Part shown: one piece after another, positions 1-5,080 of the stretch
Position numbering within the stretch: position 1 is the first letter of the stretch
Layout: every line of letters starts with the position of its first letter
Origin: an uncultured Oscillospiraceae bacterium
GTDB taxonomy: Bacteria > Bacillota_A > Clostridia > Oscillospirales > Oscillospiraceae
Direction: 5' to 3'
DNA: 5,080 nucleotides
Assembly (NCBI GenBank): GCA_944386965.1
Contig: CALXDE010000064.1
Location: forward strand, 1-5,080
Notes under the pieces: model-generated
The model's database searches: none
Seen by the model: the letters and a program-made list of their open reading frames with translations, nothing else
Told to the model about the DNA's origin: nothing
Program-made: the position numbers and the translations under genes

Positions 1-1
1 G

Positions 2-364
2 GGAGGCGGCCACTCCATCGGTGTGCCCCTGGCGGTGGCGCCGAAGGTAAGTATGATCGTCCCCTCGGCGTCCATGGTCGTCCACCCGGTGCGCACCACA
101 GGCACCGTCATCGCCGCCCCTCAGACCTTTCGTTACTTTGAGAAGGTGCAGGAGGGGATCATCAGCTTTGTGGTGCGCCACAGCCACATCAGCGCCAGGG
201 CCTTTGAGAAGCTGATGCTTGCCACCGATGAGATGGCTGCGGATGTGGGAAGCGTGCTCTACGGGGAGAAAGCGGTAGAGCTGGGGCTGATCGACCGGGT
301 AGGCACTTTATCCGACGCGCTGGACTGTCTCTACCAGCAGATCGGGGAGAGAAAAAGACAATAG
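2..364 (+). CDS. tepA: TepA-type ClpP-fold serine peptidase, C-terminal part (5' end outside window)
   Basis: Only the last 120 codons are present; the frame is open to the left edge, so the start and N-terminal half are missing. The visible part begins with GGGHSIG, which matches the nucleophile region of the ClpP/crotonase-fold peptidases; the proposed catalytic Ser is codon 14-16. The segment VVHPVRTTG follows, with the proposed catalytic His at 83-85. The block KAVELGLIDRVG is the usual ClpP-family C-terminal landmark; the Asp at 227-229 (ATDEMAAD) is a candidate third triad member, placed by rough alignment only. The pattern GGGHSIGVPLAV, HPVR and PQTF recalls Bacillus TepA (YmfB), reported as a translocation-enhancing or spore-related protein, rather than housekeeping ClpP. 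The precise substrate is not known to me. The GTG at 23 is internal to the catalytic region and should not be taken as the start. The gene ends at TAG (362-364), directly before a terminator, so it closes its own transcription unit. An SppA-like or generic ClpP-like label is the alternative. Confidence 0.83.
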   Translation, partial: GGGHSIGVPLAVAPKVSMIVPSASMVVHPVRTTGTVIAAPQTFRYFEKVQEGIISFVVRHSHISARAFEKLMLATDEMAADVGSVLYGEKAVELGLIDRVGTLSDALDCLYQQIGERKRQ

Positions 365-367
365 CAG

Positions 368-402
368 CGGCGGGGAACGGAGAGCTTCCCCGCCGTATTT
401 TT
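368..402 (+). terminator. Intrinsic terminator after tepA
   Basis: A perfect 10-bp stem is formed by 368-377 (CGGCGGGGAA) and 386-395 (TTCCCCGCCG), with an 8-nt loop, followed by TATTTTT at 396-402. A second T run lies at 407-412. It starts only four bases after the tepA stop codon and separates tepA transcription from the smc promoter downstream. Confidence 0.93.
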
Positions 403-425
403 GCGGTTTTTTGTGAAGGTTTCCC

Positions 426-454
426 TTGTAAAGCAGGGATAGCACTGATATAAT
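426..454 (+). promoter_or_regulatory. Sigma-A type promoter of smc (extended -10)
   Basis: A consensus -10 box TATAAT lies at 449-454, preceded by TG at 446-447 (extended -10, TGNTATAAT). The best -35 candidate is TTGTAA at 426-431, four of six matches to TTGACA, with an ideal 17-bp spacer. Transcription would start near 461-462, giving a 5' leader of about 55 nt before the smc start at 518. The region is strikingly AT-rich compared with the surrounding genes. No operator palindrome stands out. Confidence 0.87.
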
Positions 455-505
455 ATATAAGTTATTTTAAACTGGAAAAGTATGCGGTTCGGTTTGACCG
501 CCGGC

Positions 506-511
506 AAGGAG
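506..511 (+). promoter_or_regulatory. Ribosome-binding site that decides the smc start
   Basis: AAGGAG lies 6 nt before the ATG at 518. Two other in-frame ATGs are worse: the one at 512 directly abuts this site, leaving no spacer, and the one at 482 lies upstream of it with no Shine-Dalgarno of its own. The start at 518 also gives the family-typical N-terminus MYLKSLVIQGFKSF. Confidence 0.85.
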
Positions 512-517
512 ATGCGC

Positions 518-3500
518 ATGTACCTGAAATCATTGGTCATCCAGGGCTTTAAATCGTTCCCGGACAAGACCGTGTTGCAGTTTGGCGAGGAGATCACCGC
601 CATTGTGGGCCCAAATGGCTCCGGAAAATCGAATATTTCCGACGCAATCCGCTGGGTCATGGGGGAGCAGAGCTCTAAAAACCTGCGGGGCACAAAGATG
701 GAGGACGTGATCTTTGGCGGTACAGAAAAGCGCGGCGCTGTGGGGTTTGCCCAGGTGACGCTGGTACTGGACAACAGCGCCCATATTTTTCCCGCTGTGG
801 ACAGCCCGGAGGTTATGGTAACTCGCCGCTATTATCGCAGCGGTGAGAGTGAGTATTACATCAATAGGCAGGCTGTGCGCCTGAAGGATATCAACGAGCT
901 GTTTATGGACACGGGCCTGGGGCGGGAGGGATATTCCATCATCGGCCAGGGCCGGATCGATGAGATTCTTTCTGTCAAGAGCGGAGACCGCCGGGAGATC
1001 TTTGAGGAGGCCGCAGGCATCTCCAAATTTCGTCACCGCAAGGAGGAGACAGAGCGCAAGCTGGAGCGGACAGAGGAAAACCTGGTGCGCGTCAGCGACA
1101 AGATCGCAGAGCTGGAGCTTCAGGTGGGGCCGTTGCAGGAGCAGGCGGAGAAGGCGAAGCGGTATCTCGTCCTGCGGGATGAGCTGCGGGTGCTGGAGAT
1201 CTCCGTGTGGCTGAGCAATCTGGAGGAGCTCAAGACCAAGGCACGAAAACTGGAGACAGACTATGCCGCGGCAGTGGAGCAGCAGGCCGCCGTCAGTCAG
1301 GCGCGGGACGAGCTTTACGCCGCCACGGAGCGCTTTGCCCAGCGCATGCGCCAGAACGACATGGACCAGGAGGCCGAGCGCGGGCAGATCGCCGGGCTGG
1401 AGAGTCAGATCAGCCAGCAGGAGAGCGCTTCGGCGGTGCTGAACACCCGGCTGCAGCACAATGGAGAAAATATGGAGCGCCTGCGCGCCGAGCTCTCGGA
1501 CCAGGAGAGCCGGGACGCGGATCTGGAGGAGCAGATAGATCAGCAGCGCCGGCGCCTGGAAACAATCCGGGTGGACCGGGAGCGGCTGGAGGAGGAACTG
1601 GCGGCGCTGACGCGCCAGGTCCAGGATGCCGCCGAGGGCAACCGCAGCGCCGCTCAGGAGGCCCAGCGCCTGCGGGGGCAGGAGGCCCTGGCGGTGGCTG
1701 CGGCGGCAGACGCCAGAGCGGAGCGGTCGGCGCTGGCCGCCGGCATTGCGCAGATGGAGCAGCGGCGCGGAGAGATCGGCGCGGAGCTGGCTGCCGCCCA
1801 AAAGACGCTGGAGGAGAAGCGGGCGGAGGCCAAGCGCTGCCGGCGGGCGCTGGAGGACGCGCAGGAGGAGGCCGCGGCGGCGGCCAATGTCATCGCCGGC
1901 CACACGCTGAAGCTGGAGGGGCGGGAGAAGCGCCACCAGGCGGCCCAGGACCGGAAAATGAAGCTCACCATGGACCGGCAGGCTATGGCTGACCGCATCG
2001 CGCTCCTGACAGAGATGGAAAAGGAGTATGAGGGCTTCAACAAGGCCGTGCGCCTGGTGATGCAGGCGGCGGAGAAGCGGGCCCTGAGGGGAATCCACGG
2101 ACCGATTGCCAGCCTGATGCGGACAGAGGACCGGTATACGGTCGCTCTGGAGGTCGCCCTGGGGGCGGGTATGCAGAACATGGTGGTGGACCGGGAGGAG
2201 GACGCCAAAAGCGCCATCCAGTTCCTCAAGCAGCGGGACGGCGGCCGGGCCACCTTCCTGCCTCTGACTGCCATCCGGGGGGAGGAGCTGCGGGAGCGGG
2301 GTCTGGAGAGCGAGCCGGGCTTCGTGGGCCTGGCTTCCCGCCTGGTGCGGTTTGATGAGAATTACCGGCAGATTTTTCAGAATTTGCTGGGGCGGACCGC
2401 GGTGGTGGAGGATCTGGACTGCGGCATCGCCATGGCCCGGAAATTTCAGAACCGCTTCCGCATCGTCACGCTGGACGGACAGATCATCAATCGGGGCGGC
2501 GCCATGACCGGCGGCAGCGTCAGCCGCAGCGCCGGCATCCTCTCCCGGGCCAACGAGCTGGGCGCCCTGCGGGGAAAGCTGGCGGACCTGGATCAGACGC
2601 TGGCCGGGGTCGTCCAAGAGGAGGAGGAGGCCCGCCGGGCCCTCACCGCCGCCCGTTACGCGCGGGAGGTGGCCGAGGAGCAGCAGCGCGCCGCCCAGGA
2701 CGAGGTGCTGCGGCGCCAGGGGGAGAAGGGGCAGTACGATGTGCTGCTGGAAACCCTGGAGGGCAGCGCCGCCGCGCTCCAGGGGGAGCGGGAGTCCCTG
2801 GCCGGCCGCCTGGCAGAGGCGGGGACCGCTGTGGAGCGGAAGGAGCAGGAAATCGCCGCCCATGAGGCCGACGCGGAGGCGTTTCGCCGCCAGGCCGAGG
2901 AGCGCCTGGCTGGACAGACCGGGCTCCAGGAGCTCACGGCCGCCCTGGGGGAGGATATCACCACCCACAAGTCGGACTTGGCCGCGCTGAGCGCGGAGGC
3001 GGCCGCGGCGGAGCGGTCTACGGCGGATCTGGAAAAGCTCCGGGATGAGCTGATGGGGGACCGCGCCTCCCGGGAGACGCTGCTGGAGGAGTACCGCCGG
3101 GCCGGGGAGGAGATGCAGGCGGAGCTCCAGCGGCGCGCGGAACAGACGGCCCAGCTGCGGCTGGAGGCGCAGGAGGGCCGGAAGCGGCTGGAGGAGCTGG
3201 GACAGGAGAAGCTGTCCATGGAGCGGGAGCGCACCGCCTCGGACCGGGCGCTGAAGGAGCGCAACGAGACGCTTCTGAACATCGAGCGGGAGGTTTCCCG
3301 CCTGGAGCAGCGCAAGGCCACCAGCGCCATGGAGGAGAGCCAGATTCTGGACAAGCTGTGGGAGCGCTACGAGCTCAGCCACTCCGCCGCCATGGAGCAG
3401 CGGGTGGAGCTGGAGAGCGTTCCCAAGGCCGCCCGCCGCATCGGAGAGCTGAAGCGGGAGATCGGCGCGCTTGGCAATGTCAATATTGGCGCCATCGACG

Positions 3501-4090
3501 AGTTTGAGCGGGTCAACACCCGGTACACCTATCTCACCGGCCAGCGGGACGATGTGGAGCGGGCCAAGGGAGAGCTGACGGGCATTATCCAGGAGATCAC
3601 CCGGGAGATGACGGGCATCTTTTCCCAGCAGTTCGCCCTCATCAGCGAGACGTTCCAGACCACCTTTGTGGAGCTCTTCGGCGGCGGTACGGCCACCCTG
3701 GAGCTGGAGGACCCGGAGGATATCCTCAACTGCGGCATTGAGATCAAGGCCCAGCCTCCGGGCAAGACCCTCAAAACCATCACGCTGCTCTCCGGCGGGG
3801 AGAAGGCCTTTGTGGCCATTGCGCTGTACTTTGCCATTTTGAAGGTCCACCCCACGCCCTTCTGTGTGATGGATGAGATCGAGGCGGCCCTGGATGAGGC
3901 GAATGTGGTGCGCTTTGCCCGGTACATGCGGACGCTGAGCGACAAGACCCAGTTCATTGTCATCACCCACCGCCGGGGCACCATGGAGGAGTCGGATGTC
4001 CTCTACGGCGTCACTATGCAGGAGAAGGGCGTCAGCAAGATGCTGATGATCAACATGAACGAGATGGCCAGGGAGCTGAAGATCGAGTAG
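518..4090 (+). CDS. smc: Chromosome partition/condensation ATPase SMC
   Basis: SMC forms a homodimer which, with ScpA and ScpB, compacts and helps segregate the nucleoid by ATP-driven DNA loop handling. From the start at 518 it has 1190 residues, close to the 1186 of B. subtilis SMC, and is complete. Visible parts in order: N-terminal head with Walker A GPNGSGKS (31-38), arginine-loop region SSKNLRG (52-58) and Q-loop Gln144 in GQGRIDEI; first long Glu/Arg/Ala-rich coiled coil (about 165-500); hinge (about 504-675) with GGAMTGG from residue 660; second coiled coil (about 676-985); C-terminal head from GNVNIGAIDE (986 on), signature motif LLSGGEK (1090-1096), Walker B FCVMDEIEAALDEAN with Asp1119 and putative catalytic Glu1120, D-loop near 1125, and switch His1151 in ITHRRGTMEE. 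All ATPase motifs are intact. It is the first gene after its own promoter and is probably co-transcribed with ftsY. Its last 76 bp are repeated downstream (4225-4300); the stop is TAG, its third base lying at the start of the inserted segment. A start at 482 or 512 is possible but less likely. Confidence 0.98.
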   Translation: MYLKSLVIQGFKSFPDKTVLQFGEEITAIVGPNGSGKSNISDAIRWVMGEQSSKNLRGTKMEDVIFGGTEKRGAVGFAQVTLVLDNSAHIFPAVDSPEVMVTRRYYRSGESEYYINRQAVRLKDINELFMDTGLGREGYSIIGQGRIDEILSVKSGDRREIFEEAAGISKFRHRKEETERKLERTEENLVRVSDKIAELELQVGPLQEQAEKAKRYLVLRDELRVLEISVWLSNLEELKTKARKLETDYAAAVEQQAAVSQARDELYAATERFAQRMRQNDMDQEAERGQIAGLESQISQQESASAVLNTRLQHNGENMERLRAELSDQESRDADLEEQIDQQRRRLETIRVDRERLEEELAALTRQVQDAAEGNRSAAQEAQRLRGQEALAVAAAADARAERSALAAGIAQMEQRRGEIGAELAAAQKTLEEKRAEAKRCRRALEDAQEEAAAAANVIAGHTLKLEGREKRHQAAQDRKMKLTMDRQAMADRIALLTEMEKEYEGFNKAVRLVMQAAEKRALRGIHGPIASLMRTEDRYTVALEVALGAGMQNMVVDREEDAKSAIQFLKQRDGGRATFLPLTAIRGEELRERGLESEPGFVGLASRLVRFDENYRQIFQNLLGRTAVVEDLDCGIAMARKFQNRFRIVTLDGQIINRGGAMTGGSVSRSAGILSRANELGALRGKLADLDQTLAGVVQEEEEARRALTAARYAREVAEEQQRAAQDEVLRRQGEKGQYDVLLETLEGSAAALQGERESLAGRLAEAGTAVERKEQEIAAHEADAEAFRRQAEERLAGQTGLQELTAALGEDITTHKSDLAALSAEAAAAERSTADLEKLRDELMGDRASRETLLEEYRRAGEEMQAELQRRAEQTAQLRLEAQEGRKRLEELGQEKLSMERERTASDRALKERNETLLNIEREVSRLEQRKATSAMEESQILDKLWERYELSHSAAMEQRVELESVPKAARRIGELKREIGALGNVNIGAIDEFERVNTRYTYLTGQRDDVERAKGELTGIIQEITREMTGIFSQQFALISETFQTTFVELFGGGTATLELEDPEDILNCGIEIKAQPPGKTLKTITLLSGGEKAFVAIALYFAILKVHPTPFCVMDEIEAALDEANVVRFARYMRTLSDKTQFIVITHRRGTMEESDVLYGVTMQEKGVSKMLMINMNEMARELKIE
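4014..4089 (+). repeat. Direct repeat copy 1 (3' end of smc)
   Basis: This 76-bp stretch encodes the last 24 SMC residues (from MQEKGVSK to ELKIE) plus the TA of the stop codon, and is identical base for base to 4225-4300. The repeat period is 211 bp, a frame shift of +1, so reading through the smc stop would not re-enter the second copy in frame. The left boundary is CTATGCAGG; the preceding base is A here and G in copy 2. The right boundary is GATCGAGTA, followed by G here and A in copy 2. Confidence 0.97.
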
Positions 4091-4093
4091 CAT

Positions 4094-4105
4094 GGTGACG
4101 CCGCA
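4094..4105 (+). repeat. Left imperfect terminal inverted repeat of the insertion
   Basis: GGTGACGCCGCA matches the reverse complement of 4212-4223 at 10 of 12 bases; in RNA one of the two differences becomes a G-U pair. It begins four bases inside the insert boundary. Confidence 0.6.
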
Positions 4106-4112
4106 TCAGGGT

Positions 4113-4147
4113 TCCCGCCGTGACCCAGCGGAGCGGTCACGGTGGGA
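4113..4147 (+). repeat. Hairpin 1 inside the insertion
   Basis: The arms 4114-4125 (CCCGCCGTGACC) and 4135-4146 (GGTCACGGTGGG) pair over 12 bp with one G-U, extended by T4113-A4147, around a 9-nt loop CAGCGGAGC. No T tract follows on the + strand, so it is not a standard intrinsic terminator. It could still slow transcription or protect the smc mRNA 3' region. Confidence 0.8.
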
Positions 4148-4173
4148 CAAGGAGACGCAAGGGAGCGGGCGCA

Positions 4174-4195
4174 GTTTTCATCGCCAGATGGAAAC
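4174..4195 (+). repeat. Hairpin 2 inside the insertion
   Basis: GTTTTCATC (4174-4182) pairs with GATGGAAAC (4187-4195) over 9 bp with one T-G pair, closing a GCCA tetraloop. It is weaker than hairpin 1 but nearly perfect. Confidence 0.7.
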
Positions 4196-4211
4196 GGAGG
4201 GCAGCGGACTT

Positions 4212-4223
4212 TGCGGCGACGCC
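4212..4223 (-). repeat. Right imperfect terminal inverted repeat of the insertion
   Basis: TGCGGCGACGCC is the partner of 4094-4105. It also overlaps a local near-palindrome, GCGGCGACGCCGC (4213-4225), which runs one base into the second smc-tail copy. This self-complementarity means part of the terminal match could be coincidental GC-rich symmetry. Confidence 0.55.
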
Positions 4224-4224
4224 G

Positions 4225-4300
4225 CTATGCAGGAGAAGGGCGTCAGCAAGATGCTGATGATCAACATGAACGAGATGGCCAGGGAGCTGAAGATCGAGTA
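4225..4300 (+). repeat. Direct repeat copy 2 (orphan duplicate of the smc 3' end)
   Basis: It is identical over 76 bp to the end of smc (4014-4089), followed by A, which makes a TAA stop (4299-4301) in the SMC frame. It is cut off from the rest of smc by the TAG at 4088-4090 and by the +1 frame offset, so it cannot add to SMC. Complete identity implies either a very recent duplication, gene conversion, or sequence constraint. The AGCGGGGGCC after it leads directly to ftsY, so the ancestral smc may have ended with this TAA. Confidence 0.95.
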
Positions 4301-4307
4301 AAGCGGG

Positions 4308-4320
4308 GGCCTCTGAGGCC
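4308..4320 (+). repeat. Short GC-rich inverted repeat before ftsY
   Basis: GGCCTC (4308-4313) and GAGGCC (4315-4320) are perfect inverted repeats around one base; a realistic stem is GGCC/GGCC with a 5-nt loop. No T run follows, so it is not a terminator, and smc-ftsY read-through is expected. Confidence 0.5.
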
Positions 4321-4339
4321 GCCGGGCAATATACAGAAG

Positions 4340-4345
4340 AAGGAG
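4340..4345 (+). promoter_or_regulatory. Ribosome-binding site of ftsY
   Basis: AAGGAG lies 7 nt before the ATG at 4353, an ideal spacing. It fixes the start that gives the MAFWERW N-terminus, similar to other FtsY proteins. No promoter like that of smc is visible between 4091 and 4339. Confidence 0.88.
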
Positions 4346-4352
4346 AACGTAC

Positions 4353-5080
4353 ATGGCATTTTGGGAAAGATGGCGCAAACAGGCTGAACAGCCGGAGAAG
4401 CCTGCCGGAACAGAAATTCCGGAATCTTTCGAGGAAGAAGCGGAAAAGACCGAGCTGGAGGAGGCGGCCTCACCCCGGGAAGAGTCCCCCGCGGAGGCTC
4501 TCCCGGAGGCGGCGGACGCCGCGGCCGGAGAGTCCGCACCGGCAGAGGAAAAGAAAAAACCCAGCCTTTGGCAGCGGCTGAAGAAGCTCCGGATCGCCGA
4601 CCTTTTCAACGGCGGCATCACCGAGGATGACGAGGCCTTCTTTGAGGAGCTGGAGGAGCAGCTGATTCTGGCGGATGTGGGCGCTGCCACGGCCATGCGG
4701 GCGGTGGAGGAGCTGCGGGAGCGGATGCGGCGGGAGAAGTTCTCCGGACAGGAGGCCATTCAGGAGGCGCTGCGGGAGATCCTGGCGGAGGCGCTTACCA
4801 TGGAGCACCAGGACCTGGAACTCAGCACCCGGCCGTCGGTGATCCTGGTCATCGGCGTCAACGGCGTGGGCAAGACCACCTCCATCGGCAAGCTGGCAGC
4901 CCGGCTCAAGGGCGAGGGGAAGCGGGTGCTGCTGTGCGCCGCGGATACCTTCCGGGCCGCCGCCGCCGACCAGCTGGAGATCTGGGCAAATCGGGCTGGC
5001 TGCGAGCTGATCCGCCAGCACGAGGGGGCTGACCCCGGCGCGGTGCTCTTTGACGCGCTCCAGGCCGCCAAGGCCCGGGG
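4353..5080 (+). CDS. ftsY: Signal recognition particle receptor FtsY, N-terminal part (3' end outside window)
   Basis: FtsY is the membrane-associated GTPase that receives ribosome-SRP complexes (Ffh plus 4.5S/scRNA) and passes nascent membrane proteins to the Sec translocon. The window holds 242 codons. Residues 1-13 ([13 protein letters not shown]) could be a short amphipathic membrane-contacting helix. Residues of about 14-66 are acidic and Ala/Glu/Pro-rich, like the poorly conserved A domain. From [13 protein letters not shown] (67 on) the N domain begins, with the [13 protein letters not shown] helix typical of SRP GTPases. The G domain carries the P-loop GVNGVGKT (168-175) and the [11 protein letters not shown] box (198-208), followed by GADPGAV. 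The later DTAGR and TKLDG motifs lie beyond the edge. The short A domain and the conserved box separate it from Ffh, which lacks an acidic N-terminal extension. It probably shares the smc transcript; the 262 bp between the two genes is mostly the insertion and repeat. Confidence 0.96.
   Translation, partial: MAFWERWRKQAEQPEKPAGTEIPESFEEEAEKTELEEAASPREESPAEALPEAADAAAGESAPAEEKKKPSLWQRLKKLRIADLFNGGITEDDEAFFEELEEQLILADVGAATAMRAVEELRERMRREKFSGQEAIQEALREILAEALTMEHQDLELSTRPSVILVIGVNGVGKTTSIGKLAARLKGEGKRVLLCAADTFRAAAADQLEIWANRAGCELIRQHEGADPGAVLFDALQAAKAR

Larger units (their letters stand above)
4090..4224 (+). mobile_element. 135-bp structured insertion between smc 3'-end repeats (possible MITE-like or non-autonomous element)
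   Basis: The segment is flanked on both sides by the identical 76-bp smc tail, as expected if something inserted at the stop codon and duplicated the gene end. It holds no recognisable protein domain. Its near-terminal arms 4094-4105 (GGTGACGCCGCA) and 4212-4223 (TGCGGCGACGCC) are complementary at 11 of 12 positions counting one G-U, with a single A/A mismatch. Inside are two hairpins (4113-4147 and 4174-4195) separated by a purine-rich stretch (about 4147-4172). As RNA it would fold into a closed two-hairpin junction. A 76-bp target duplication is far longer than normal for transposons, so a non-autonomous integrated element using the smc 3' end as attachment site, or a structured RNA produced by an unequal duplication, are alternatives. 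The class is not recognised; the mobile assignment is an inference. Confidence 0.45.

Noticed and set aside
482..517. Start of smc at ATG 482, adding 12 residues.
   Set aside because: It has no Shine-Dalgarno of its own, and a good AAGGAG lies between it and the ATG at 518, which gives the conserved N-terminus.
1207..1992. Overlapping 261-codon + strand frame inside smc rich in Gly, Ala and Arg.
   Set aside because: It is a low-complexity shadow of the coiled-coil coding sequence in another frame, with no ribosome-binding context and no recognisable domain.
1230..3470. Many short near-repeats such as GAGGAG, GCGGAG and CGGGAG, suggestive of tandem repeats.
   Set aside because: They reflect the Glu/Arg/Ala-rich heptad composition of the SMC coiled coils with high-GC codon use; no fixed repeat period is seen.
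530..4093. A 1187-codon open frame on the minus strand opposite nearly the whole of smc.
   Set aside because: It mirrors the smc codons: GC-rich third positions and few T-starting codons suppress stops on the reverse strand. The translation is a Leu/Gln/Gly/Pro-rich string with no domain, while the + strand encodes a full SMC.
4014..4300. CRISPR-like repeat-spacer arrangement.
   Set aside because: There are only two repeat copies, the repeat is 76 bp of coding sequence from smc, and the spacer is 135 bp with internal structure; no cas gene is present.
4308..4320. Intrinsic terminator between smc and ftsY.
   Set aside because: The inverted repeat is short with a tiny loop and has no following T tract; hairpin 1 at 4113-4147 also lacks one.

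Overview
The window fits a high-GC Firmicute, most likely a clostridial gut-type lineage such as the Oscillospiraceae. This rests on the TepA, SMC and FtsY protein types, the strong AAGGAG ribosome-binding sites, the GC-rich coding DNA with mostly G/C third positions, and one short AT-rich promoter region. The lineage is an inference from gene content and composition; the sequence does not prove it. All genes lie on the + strand.

Layout. Positions 2-364 hold the last 120 codons of a ClpP-fold serine peptidase (TepA type), followed by a perfect-stem intrinsic terminator (368-402). A clear extended -10 promoter (426-454) then starts a new transcription unit. Its first gene is smc (518-4090), complete, encoding the chromosome-condensation ATPase SMC (1190 aa from the start chosen here). 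The 5' part of ftsY (4353-5080, cut by the window edge) follows with no intrinsic terminator between, so smc and ftsY are probably co-transcribed, as is common in Firmicutes. SMC works in chromosome organisation and segregation; FtsY is the receptor for the signal recognition particle in membrane-protein targeting. Their linkage is conserved, but they do not share a pathway.

The unusual part is the smc-ftsY junction. The last 76 bp of smc, up to the first two bases of the stop codon, occur a second time, identically, at 4225-4300. Between the copies lies a 135-bp stretch (4090-4224) that is not obviously coding. It has near-terminal 12-bp imperfect inverted repeats and two strong internal hairpins. 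It looks like a small structured insertion (MITE-like element, non-autonomous integrated element, or structured RNA) at the smc stop codon with duplication of the gene's 3' end. SMC itself is left intact: the first base of the insert completes a TAG stop where the downstream copy has TAA. No recombinase, CRISPR array, tRNA or rRNA is visible.
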